DNA from: an uncultured Kiloniellaceae bacterium
GTDB lineage: Bacteria; Pseudomonadota; Alphaproteobacteria; Kiloniellales; Kiloniellaceae
Assembly (NCBI GenBank): GCA_947500035.1
Contig: CANMQP010000005.1
Span: forward strand, 62,001 to 126,000
DNA length: 64,000 bases
Reading direction: 5' to 3'
Of this stretch, positions 34,465 through 41,499 are shown piece after piece. Made by a program: the position numbers and the translations under genes. How positions within the stretch are numbered: the first letter of the stretch is position 1; every line of letters begins with the position of its first letter. Under the pieces are notes generated by a model that ran no database searches, was not told the origin of the DNA, and saw only the letters and a program-made list of their open reading frames with translations.

Positions 34465-36375
34465 TTAAACGGACTTACGATTCTGTCGCCATAGCTCGAT
34501 GAGCCGCGCATAGTTGTCTGACATTGCGGAGATGGTATCTTCCTCATTCGCTTCGCCCGAAAACCAGGCTTCCGCCGGCACGCCGAAAATACTTCTGCCC
34601 ACGGCGAAACCTTTACAGATTTGGTTCTTCGCAGCTGCGGCGAACGCAGCTTCTAACTCAGTCTCGGGGGCATCCAGGCCCAGGAGCAAGACGCCGCGGC
34701 AGTAAGGATCGTTTTGCGCGATGACGCGCGCGATATTGTCCCAACCTTCCGGCCCACCGGGTGGTTGCAGTTTCCACCAGTCGGGAAAGATCCCGATGTC
34801 ATAAAAACGCTGCATCGCGCGCGCGACGCTGTTGGTGTCTGCGTTACTCTCTTTCGGGGGGATGACCTCCAGCAGGAGTTCGAGGCGCGCTTTGCGGGTG
34901 GCTTCGAAAAGCATTTGTAGTTTGCTCTCCTGATCCGACCGGAGATCCTCTGGATCATCAGGGTGATAGAAGACCAGGCACTTTACGCAGTGTTCCACTG
35001 GCCACGCCCTGAGAGTGGCCGCGACGTTACCGCCACCTTCGAAGCGGAGCGGCCGGGACCCGGGCAATTCAATCGGGCGGCCGATCCACAGGCCTTTGCC
35101 GCTTGCGGCATCCAACGCGTCCTGACCCAGGCGCCCGTCGCAGAGGATACCCCCACCTTCGTTGCGCAGTACGCCGGCGTCCTCGGCGGCTTTCCAGGCC
35201 AGTAATTTGAAGCGATTGATCGCTTTCTCATCCTTGCCGTGACGCTGGGCAATCGTTTCCAACTGACTGCGATGATCAAATGCAAAGGCGCAGACTTCCG
35301 GCCAGTCCCTGATCCGGTTGCTGGCCCAGTGCAGTTGCTCGAGACGAGCGTCGTCGCGCAGCCGAAAGTGCGGGCTGCCTTTCTCCAGAAAGTCGGAGAG
35401 TTCGTCCCAACTGGGACAGGCCGGAGAGCAGCCGTGCCGGGACACCGCAAACGCGCCGCAGGCATTGGCGTAGGCGCAACAGATTTCATAGGGTTCGTCG
35501 CGCAGCCAGCCGCGCAGGAAACCCGCCATGAAGGCATCGCCTGCGCCCAGCACATTGAAGACCTCGATCGGAAAGCCCGGGCCTTTGATGCCTTCTTCGA
35601 TGTCCTGCGGGATGGCTCCGGGGAAGACCACGCAGCCCATGGGGCCGCGTTTGACCACCAGGACAGCATCGGTCAGCGTCCGCAAGTGCCGCAGTGCGGC
35701 CAGTGTGTCGGTGTCGCCGCCTGCGATATGGATTTCCTCCTCCGTACCGACGATGAGGTCGCAGTCGGGCACAATGGATTGCAGATGTTCGCTCACCGTC
35801 TCGCAGGCCACGAAACGCTGTTCGCCGAGGCCGCGCGCGGTCAGGCCCCAGAGAACCGGGCGATAGTCGATATCCAGCGCGACCTTGGTTCCGGCTTCGC
35901 GGGCATAGCGCATGGCGGTTCGGCTGGCGTTGTCGACCTGGGGAGTGGAAAAGTGCGTGCCGCTGACCAGCAGGCTTTTGGAGTCGGCGATGAAGGCCGG
36001 ATCGAAGTCGGCAGGATCGATGGCCATGTCTGCGCAGTTTTCGCGGTAGAAGATCAGCGGAAAGGTCTCGCGGTCTTGGATGCCCAGAATGACCAGCGCG
36101 GTGAGGCGCTCCTGGTCTGTTTTCAGGTGACTGGTGTCGACCCCCTCGGCGTCGAGGGTCTCGCGGATGAAACGGCCCATGTGTTCATCGCCCACGCGTG
36201 CAAGCATGGCCGGACGCAAGCCCAGGCGGGCGGCGCCGATGCAGGTGTTGCAGGGACTGCCGCCGACGTACTTGGCGAAGCTCGCCATATCCTCGAGGCG
36301 TCCGCCGATCTGTTCGCCGTAGAGGTCGACCCCCGCGCGGCCCATTCCGATGACATCGAAGCGGCGCTCCGTCAT
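34465..36375 (-). CDS. iolC: Bifunctional 5-dehydro-2-deoxygluconokinase / DUF2090 aldolase-like protein
   Basis: A 636-residue fusion. Residues about 1-325 are a PfkB sugar kinase of the IolC type (GMGRAGVDLYGEQIGGRLED; VGGSPCNTCIGAARLGL; anion hole NVLGAGDAFMAGFLRG). Residues about 330-630 are the DUF2090 TIM-barrel domain (LLLGLDAPETELEAAF; SIFGVPAEAWFSG), related to the IolJ-type aldolase. Known: IolC phosphorylates 5-dehydro-2-deoxy-D-gluconate in the myo-inositol pathway, and the fused domain probably cleaves the product to dihydroxyacetone phosphate and malonic semialdehyde. It is divergent from iolG. iolA, iolB, iolD and iolE are not in the window. Confidence 0.92.
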   Translation of the reverse strand: MTERRFDVIGMGRAGVDLYGEQIGGRLEDMASFAKYVGGSPCNTCIGAARLGLRPAMLARVGDEHMGRFIRETLDAEGVDTSHLKTDQERLTALVILGIQDRETFPLIFYRENCADMAIDPADFDPAFIADSKSLLVSGTHFSTPQVDNASRTAMRYAREAGTKVALDIDYRPVLWGLTARGLGEQRFVACETVSEHLQSIVPDCDLIVGTEEEIHIAGGDTDTLAALRHLRTLTDAVLVVKRGPMGCVVFPGAIPQDIEEGIKGPGFPIEVFNVLGAGDAFMAGFLRGWLRDEPYEICCAYANACGAFAVSRHGCSPACPSWDELSDFLEKGSPHFRLRDDARLEQLHWASNRIRDWPEVCAFAFDHRSQLETIAQRHGKDEKAINRFKLLAWKAAEDAGVLRNEGGGILCDGRLGQDALDAASGKGLWIGRPIELPGSRPLRFEGGGNVAATLRAWPVEHCVKCLVFYHPDDPEDLRSDQESKLQMLFEATRKARLELLLEVIPPKESNADTNSVARAMQRFYDIGIFPDWWKLQPPGGPEGWDNIARVIAQNDPYCRGVLLLGLDAPETELEAAFAAAAKNQICKGFAVGRSIFGVPAEAWFSGEANEEDTISAMSDNYARLIELWRQNRKSV

Positions 36376-36443
36376 GCTGATATGCTCCCTATCGGCTTTA
36401 ACTCCCAGCGTTTGCGCTGGGCCGGATAATGGGGCTATGAAAC

Positions 36444-36483
36444 AAAAATTCTATTTGACTATCAAGTTCGGAATAGAAATTTT
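36444..36483. promoter_or_regulatory. Inverted repeat between iolC and iolG, candidate operator
   Basis: AAAAATTCTATT (36444-36455) and AATAGAAATTTT (36472-36483) are inverted copies with one mismatch, 16 bases apart. They lie in the divergent promoter region of the two inositol genes. AATAGAA is also present upstream of the rpiR-family gene near 38451. The binding protein is unproven. Confidence 0.45.
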
Positions 36484-36578
36484 GAAGGAGCCAATGACGC
36501 AATCCGGTTTTTCGCCGACAGGGATGAGCGGAGCGGGTAAAATGCTGCATCAGATCCGTTTCACAAGGGAAGCTTAAA

Positions 36579-37571
36579 GTGCTCGAGTTTTGCCAGTTTG
36601 GCGCCGGTCGGATCGGCGCGATTCATGCCGATAACATCGCCCTTCATGGCGGTGCGACGCTGCGCTACGTCGTGGATGTCAACGAGGCGGCGGCGCAGGC
36701 CCTGGCGGACAGGTATGGGGCGCAGGCCGTCTCCACGGAGACGGCTCTGGCCGATCCGGCTGTTGGCGCCGCGATCATCGCCAGTTCGACCGACACCCAT
36801 GCGGATTTGATCGAAGCCGCGGCACGGGCTGGGAAAGCGATCTTTTGCGAGAAGCCGATCGATCTGAGCCTGACGCGGGTTGAGAGCTGCCTGGAGGTTG
36901 CGAAGGAGGCGGGCGTTCCTCTCGCGCTGGCCTTTAACCGGCGTTTCGATCCCAGCTTCGCCGCGCTGCAACGGCGGCTTGCGGAGGGGGAGGTCGGCGA
37001 AGTCGAAATGGTCTGTATCACCAGCCGGGATCCCGCGCCGCCGCCACTCGACTATATCAAGGTCTCGGGCGGTCTGTTCCGGGACATGATGATCCACGAC
37101 CTGGACATCGCGCGCTGGCTTCTGGGCGAGGAGCCTGTTGAAGTCACGGCGACAGCCAGTTGCCTGGTTGACCCGGCCATTGCCGAAGCCGGTGATGTGG
37201 ATAGTGCCCTGGTGACATTGCGGACAGCTGGTGGACGCCTGTGTCAGATCGGCAACAGCCGCCGGGCGGCCTACGGCTATGACCAACGCATCGAGGTGCT
37301 TGGGTCAAAAGGCATGCTGCGTGCCGAAAATCAACTGCCGACGACGGTGGAAGCCGCGACCGGGGAGGGTATCTCGCGCGACAAGCCGCTCTACTTTTTC
37401 CTGGAGCGCTATGCGGCCGCCTATAAAGCTGAGCTTGATGCCTTCATCGAAGCAGTCTCTTCCGGCACAGCGCCGAGTCCGGGAGGAGACGACGGTCACG
37501 CGGCCTTGCGCTTGGCGGATGCAGCCCTTCAGTCCTTCAAGGAGAAACGCACCGTTACCCTGGCTTGGTGA
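36579..37571 (+). CDS. iolG: myo-Inositol 2-dehydrogenase (Gfo/Idh/MocA family)
   Basis: A 330-residue NAD-dependent oxidoreductase that makes 2-keto-myo-inositol (scyllo-inosose), the first step of inositol breakdown. The Rossmann start is FCQFGAGRIGAIHADNIA. The conserved EKP is in AIFCEKPIDLSL, and the catalytic region is GGLFRDMMIHDLDIARWL with the Asp/His pair. The start is GTG, with AAGGGAAG about 6 bases upstream. Length and blocks fit IolG, though scyllo-inositol dehydrogenases of the same family cannot be excluded. Divergence from iolC supports the inositol assignment. Confidence 0.9.
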   Translation: MLEFCQFGAGRIGAIHADNIALHGGATLRYVVDVNEAAAQALADRYGAQAVSTETALADPAVGAAIIASSTDTHADLIEAAARAGKAIFCEKPIDLSLTRVESCLEVAKEAGVPLALAFNRRFDPSFAALQRRLAEGEVGEVEMVCITSRDPAPPPLDYIKVSGGLFRDMMIHDLDIARWLLGEEPVEVTATASCLVDPAIAEAGDVDSALVTLRTAGGRLCQIGNSRRAAYGYDQRIEVLGSKGMLRAENQLPTTVEAATGEGISRDKPLYFFLERYAAAYKAELDAFIEAVSSGTAPSPGGDDGHAALRLADAALQSFKEKRTVTLAW

Positions 37572-37577
37572 GGTGTC

Positions 37578-38432
37578 TTAAGCAAAGAGGCGGTCAAAGT
37601 CCGTGGTCTTCTCCAGGCGGTAACCGAGGCAGACGACGAGCGACAGGGACAGGCACATGCAGGCGGAAAGAGACCGGAAGGATTCGACCTGAGCTTCCTC
37701 GACCTCGAAGCAGACGTCCGATAGTGCCGTGAAGGGGCTGAGGGGACCATCGGTGATGGCGATCACCTTAATTCCCTGTGCACAAGCCCGGGTCGCAATC
37801 TCCACTGTGTCCGGTGCGTAGCTCTGAAAGCTGATGGCAAGAAGCAGGTCCTTGGGGGTGAGACTCCGCGCCTGTTCATAGGTCATTCCACCCACTGAAT
37901 CGATCAGCGCAACCTGGCAGCCAAGATGGCTGAGCATGTAGTTCAGGTAGGCGGCGACCGGAAAGGCCCGCCGTTGTCCCAGGATGTAAATGCGCTGGCT
38001 CGCGGCCAGGTGCTCGATCGCCTGCTCCAGTAACTCGGGTTTGGTCTCCTCGCGCAGATGATTGAGTGCGTGCGAGGCGGCTTCCGTGAAGCGGTCCAGT
38101 ACGGTGATGGCCGTCAGCGGCGCGTCGCTTTGTTCCTTTAAGACTTTGATGCGCTCACGGTAGCTTGGCTGCCGTTCGGTCAGGCGTTCGCGAAACACCC
38201 GCTGCATAGAGCTGAAGCCATCAAAGCCCAGGGCCTTGGCGAAACGGATCAGGCTGGAGGGTTGGACGGTGGCACGTGCCGCAATTTCGGACACGGTTTC
38301 CAACGCCATGTCGTTGGGGTTCGCCAGGGCGAACTCGGCGATCTGACGCAGGCGCTTGCTCAGGGTTTCATGCCGCGCGGAGATCACCGTGCGCAGATCT
38401 TCGTAACTGGAAGGGGGCGTTGTCTGGGCCAT
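37578..38432 (-). CDS. MurR/RpiR-family regulator with SIS domain (IolR-like)
   Basis: A 284-residue regulator. Residues about 5-80 are the RpiR HTH (VSEIAARATVQPSSLIRFAK, then ALGFDGFSSMQRVFRERL). Residues about 125-260 are a SIS phosphosugar-binding domain (IYILGQRRAFPVAAYLNYML; LLLAISFQSYAPDTVEIA). The ATG at 38432 begins the family-like sequence; the frame is open 39 codons earlier but that part looks non-coding. Known: in Sinorhizobium an RpiR-type IolR represses inositol genes, and SIS domains sense phosphorylated sugars or cyclitols. It is convergent with iolG and near a GGAA/TTCC-rich leader (38447-38478). Confidence 0.9.
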   Translation of the reverse strand: MAQTTPPSSYEDLRTVISARHETLSKRLRQIAEFALANPNDMALETVSEIAARATVQPSSLIRFAKALGFDGFSSMQRVFRERLTERQPSYRERIKVLKEQSDAPLTAITVLDRFTEAASHALNHLREETKPELLEQAIEHLAASQRIYILGQRRAFPVAAYLNYMLSHLGCQVALIDSVGGMTYEQARSLTPKDLLLAISFQSYAPDTVEIATRACAQGIKVIAITDGPLSPFTALSDVCFEVEEAQVESFRSLSACMCLSLSLVVCLGYRLEKTTDFDRLFA

Positions 38433-38446
38433 GGTGTTCCGAAACT

Positions 38447-38478
38447 GGAAATAGAATGATTTTTCCAATTTAGTGGAA
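38447..38478. promoter_or_regulatory. Candidate RpiR autoregulatory site
   Basis: GGAA (38447-38450), TTCCA (38463-38467) and TGGAA (38474-38478) form two overlapping inverted repeats, the second a perfect TTCCA-N6-TGGAA, 15-46 bases upstream of the regulator's ATG. RpiR-type IolR sites described in rhizobia are GGAA-N6-TTCC, so these half-sites are plausible but oddly spaced. Confidence 0.4.
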
Positions 38479-38653
38479 CGCAAAGAGAATTGCCAGAAAT
38501 GAGCGCGTTGCCCTAAGAACGAAGAAGATAAAATTTTATTTAAAATCAATTGGATAAAAACGCGATCTTAAAGTTTTGACGGCAGTGTTCCGGCGTGAGG
38601 GAGCCTGACTCTCTGATGGAGCGAAACGGGATCGCAGGAAGCGGCCGGTTGAT

Positions 38654-39226
38654 ATGCGTTTGATTTCGATAGCACTTCTATGGAGCGCGCTTCACGTGAC
38701 GCCAGCCCAGGCGGTATCCTATACGGACGACTACTGGCGCGGCGCCGATATTCTGACCAAGCGCTTTATCTGCGCCAGCTACGGCGAAACGCCCAAATGG
38801 TGTGGTGAACTCCCTGGAAAAGTCGAGGTGCCCAAGTCCATTGCCGGCGTCTTGGCGGCACGGCAGCAGGCGGCTGCGGAGCGAGAGGCCGCGGCAAAGG
38901 CGGCGGCCGACATCATTGCGGCCCGCACCGCATTGGCAAAGCGGGTAAAGTCGGGCCGGGCATCACCGAAAGACGTCGAAATGCTGGTGGAGCAGGCCAA
39001 GGCCGGTGAACAGGAGGCCATGGAGCTGATCGCCTGGATGTACGCGCAGGGCCTCAGTCCTGAACGGAAGGACGAGGATGAGCTGAGCGAGCTGGCCTAT
39101 ATCTGGTACGGCAAGGCCTTCCTGGCGGGCGCCAAGGAGGTCAAAGTGAACATGGACAAGATCTGGCCGACCTTGAGCGAGAGCCAGCAAACCCGGATCG
39201 TGGCGCTCTTTGATAAGATGACTTGA
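38654..39226 (+). CDS. Secreted Sel1-like repeat protein
   Basis: A 190-residue exported protein. The signal peptide is MRLISIALLWSALHVTPAQA, with cleavage after AQA. An Ala/Glu-rich helical segment (AARQQAAAEREAAAKAAAD) links to a C-terminal Sel1-type helix pair (GEQEAMELIAWMYAQGL followed by AYIWYGKAFLAGAKE). Sel1 repeats mediate protein-protein contacts. Two cysteines in the N-terminal mature part (ICASYGETPKWCGEL) could form a disulfide in the periplasm. It stands alone between the RpiR gene and the convergent phosphatase gene. No function can be assigned. Confidence 0.75.
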   Translation: MRLISIALLWSALHVTPAQAVSYTDDYWRGADILTKRFICASYGETPKWCGELPGKVEVPKSIAGVLAARQQAAAEREAAAKAAADIIAARTALAKRVKSGRASPKDVEMLVEQAKAGEQEAMELIAWMYAQGLSPERKDEDELSELAYIWYGKAFLAGAKEVKVNMDKIWPTLSESQQTRIVALFDKMT

Positions 39227-39258
39227 TCTGCGCGCTTAAAATTATATTTTTCAGCGCT

Positions 39259-40062
39259 TTAAGGTAAAGTCTGATCACCGAGTATCAGCTTCTTCAAAGG
39301 CTCGGCAAGCCCGTCCGCGGCCGCCATCACCAACGCACCTGTGACCAGGCCTTCGCCCTCAAGAGTCTCATTCGCCCAGCCACCGGCTTCTCTGATGAGC
39401 AAAACGCCCGCACTGGAATCCCATGAGTTCATATGGGGTTCGAAGAAGGCGTTGAGCCGGCCGCAGGCGACGTAGGCCAGGGTGAGGGCTCCGGAACCGT
39501 TGCGGTAAAACATCCCCCCTTGGCTCAGCAGTCTTTCCAGCACGCCGGTGATGGAGTGCGGCGTGGCCCGGTGGGAAAAACTGAACCCGGTCATGCCGCC
39601 GGTAAAATCTTGCGCCCTTGCGACGGCTATGGCCTGGCCGTTCAGGAATGCGCCCTGGCCATAGGAGGCCGAAAAGAGTTCGTCTGTGTTGGGATCGTAG
39701 ATGACGCCGATTTCGATCCTGTTGTCGCGGACAAAAGCGATCGAGACGCACCAGGTCGGAATACCGACGACGAAACAGGCGGTACCGTCGATCGGATCCA
39801 CGACCCAGGTTCCGCTTGAAGACTCCAATCCAGAGGGCTCGGTCTCCTCGCCGAAAAAGCCGTCATCGGGAAATGCAGCCGCCAGCTGCTCACGGATGAG
39901 CACTTCGGTCTCCACGTCGGCCTGACTGAACATGTCTTGCACGCCCTTGCCCTCGATATTGAGCCTGCTGCGGTCGGCAAAGTAGGAGAGAGCGTGTTTT
40001 CCGGCTTGCCGTGCAACGTCGCAGGCGACTTCAAGCCGTCGTTCGTTGGAATTGCGTGTCAT
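39259..40062 (-). CDS. Inositol-monophosphatase-family phosphatase
   Basis: A 267-residue Mg-dependent phosphatase of the IMPase/FBPase fold. Metal-binding motifs are GFFGEETEPSG, WVVDPIDGTACFVVG and, near the end, MNSWDSSAGVLLIREAGG (WDxxAG type). Members dephosphorylate inositol phosphates, histidinol phosphate, sugar bisphosphates or PAP. The start is uncertain: the ATG at 40062 fits the family start, but the frame is open from a GTG at 40128 and neither has a good ribosome site. It is divergent from the ABC importer and shares with it a control region that contains a GGAA-N6-TTCC palindrome. That pairing suggests it dephosphorylates the imported compound. Confidence 0.85.
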   Translation of the reverse strand: MTRNSNERRLEVACDVARQAGKHALSYFADRSRLNIEGKGVQDMFSQADVETEVLIREQLAAAFPDDGFFGEETEPSGLESSSGTWVVDPIDGTACFVVGIPTWCVSIAFVRDNRIEIGVIYDPNTDELFSASYGQGAFLNGQAIAVARAQDFTGGMTGFSFSHRATPHSITGVLERLLSQGGMFYRNGSGALTLAYVACGRLNAFFEPHMNSWDSSAGVLLIREAGGWANETLEGEGLVTGALVMAAADGLAEPLKKLILGDQTLP

Positions 40063-40174
40063 TGAAAGAAACTTTGAATCCGTGACCAGAGTGACGGGGC
40101 TACGCTCGGTGTGAATAGGGGTGGGCACAAGAAAATAGAGATTACAGTTTTATGACAATTTTATTGCAATGTGT

Positions 40175-40192
40175 ATGGAAACGATATTCCAT
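40175..40192. promoter_or_regulatory. Perfect GGAA-N6-TTCC palindrome, candidate RpiR operator
   Basis: ATGGAA-ACGATA-TTCCAT has perfect 6-bp arms and lies in the divergent promoter region of the phosphatase (start 40062 or 40128) and the substrate-binding protein gene (start 40352). The GGAA-N6-TTCC form is what I recall for IolR/RpiR sites in rhizobia. An RpiR-family gene is 2 kb away. Confidence 0.6.
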
Positions 40193-40296
40193 TCCTATGA
40201 CTTTGTGGAAAACGAGTTCCGCAAATCCGGCACCGGCGTCTTAGACAGGAGCAAGGATTCCCAGAAGGGGCGCAAGATAATAAGCGGCGATAGGAG

Positions 40297-40316
40297 TTTC
40301 AAACAACTATTTGAAA
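40297..40316 (+). promoter_or_regulatory. Leader inverted repeat upstream of the importer
   Basis: TTTCAAA (40297-40303) and TTTGAAA (40310-40316) form a perfect inverted repeat 36 bases before the substrate-binding protein ATG. It could be a second operator or a small 5' mRNA hairpin. The ribosome site GGGAGGA follows at about 40337. Confidence 0.4.
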
Positions 40317-40351
40317 TTAAAAACAATATCGCCAACAGGGAGGAATAAATC

Positions 40352-41404
40352 ATGAATGAAACAACACGCAGCTCGCAGTGGCTTTTCGGCACGGCGACCG
40401 CCGCAGCGCTTGCCCTTTCAGGCTTCGCAACATCGACGGCCTTCGCGGCGGATAAGCTCACCTACTATTGCTCGGCGCAGGAAGACTGGTGCCAGCTGAT
40501 GGTGCAGGCTTTCGAGAAGGAAACCGGCATCAAAGTCGCCATGAGCCGTAAGAGCTCGGGGGAGACTTTCGCCCAGATCAAGGCCGAAGCCCGCAACCCC
40601 AAGGGTGACATCTGGTGGGGCGGGACCGGCGACCCTCATCTGCAGGCGGCGGAAGAGGGGCTGACCGAGGCCTATGTTTCGCCGATGCGCGGTGAACTCC
40701 ATGATTGGGCGCTCAGTCAGGCCGCCTCGGCCAATGACAAGACCATCGGGATCTACGCCGGCGGTCTGGGATACGGCTACAACACGGAACTGCTGAAGGA
40801 GAAGGGCCTGCCGGTGCCGGCGAGCTGGATGGATCTGACGGATCCTGTCTACAAGGGTGAAGTTCAGATGGCGAACCCGAATTCCTCCGGCACGGCCTAT
40901 ACAACGCTGGCGACCATCGTTCAGCTCTTCGGAGAGGAAAAGGGCTTTGAGTTCATGAAGGCCCTGCATAAGAACATCAACCAGTACACCAAATCCGGAT
41001 CGGCACCGATCAAGGCTGCGGCCCGTGGCGAAACCACGATCGGCATTGTCTTTATGCATGATGCGGTGAAACAGGCGGTCAGCGGCTTTCCGATCAATGT
41101 CGTGGCACCCTCGGAGGGCACCGGCTACGAGATCGGATCCATGAGCATTATCAAAGGCGCCCGTAATCCCGAGAGCGCTCAGAAGTTCTACGACTGGGCG
41201 CTCAAGGCTGGGGTGCAGTCGCGTTCCCTCGAGGTCAAGGCCTACCAGGTCATGTCGAACAAGGCGGCTGAGTCTTCGCCGAGCGCGCCGAAACTCGATG
41301 AGATCAAGCTGATCGATTACGACTTCAAGAAGTACGGATCTTCGGCGGAGCGCAAGCGTCTGCTGAAGAAGTGGGACGACGAAGTGAAGTCTCTGCCGCG
41401 TTGA
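40352..41404 (+). CDS. ABC importer substrate-binding protein, AfuA-like (sugar-phosphate type)
   Basis: A 350-residue periplasmic protein with a Sec signal peptide cleaved near AFAA|DKL (residue 33). It belongs to the FbpA/AfuA cluster usually labelled iron-binding (GDIWWGGTGDPHLQAAEEG; MANPNSSGTAYTTLATIVQ). The paired tyrosines that bind ferric iron in FbpA are not visible. Instead H236-D237 and E260 (FMHDAVKQ, GTGYEIGS) keep the spacing I recall for the sugar-phosphate-binding residues of AfuA. The first gene of a three-gene operon, it has a strong ribosome site (GGGAGGA) and a GC-rich hairpin after its stop. I infer a phosphorylated sugar or cyclitol ligand, not iron. Confidence 0.82.
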   Translation: MNETTRSSQWLFGTATAAALALSGFATSTAFAADKLTYYCSAQEDWCQLMVQAFEKETGIKVAMSRKSSGETFAQIKAEARNPKGDIWWGGTGDPHLQAAEEGLTEAYVSPMRGELHDWALSQAASANDKTIGIYAGGLGYGYNTELLKEKGLPVPASWMDLTDPVYKGEVQMANPNSSGTAYTTLATIVQLFGEEKGFEFMKALHKNINQYTKSGSAPIKAAARGETTIGIVFMHDAVKQAVSGFPINVVAPSEGTGYEIGSMSIIKGARNPESAQKFYDWALKAGVQSRSLEVKAYQVMSNKAAESSPSAPKLDEIKLIDYDFKKYGSSAERKRLLKKWDDEVKSLPR

Positions 41405-41411
41405 GTTGCGA

Positions 41412-41456
41412 GGGGCTGATTGGCCGGATCGGGCCCGGTCGGCCCCGATCGGCCCC
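41412..41456 (+). promoter_or_regulatory. GC-rich intercistronic stem-loop
   Basis: GGGGCTGATTGG (41412-41423) pairs with CCGATCGGCCCC (41445-41456) over 12 positions with two G-U pairs. It lies just after the substrate-binding protein stop and has no T run. Such hairpins commonly protect the upstream message so that more binding protein than permease is made. Confidence 0.6.
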
Positions 41457-41499
41457 TGGCGATGCTCAATTCAGACAGCTTTGAGAGACCGTCTCCCTG

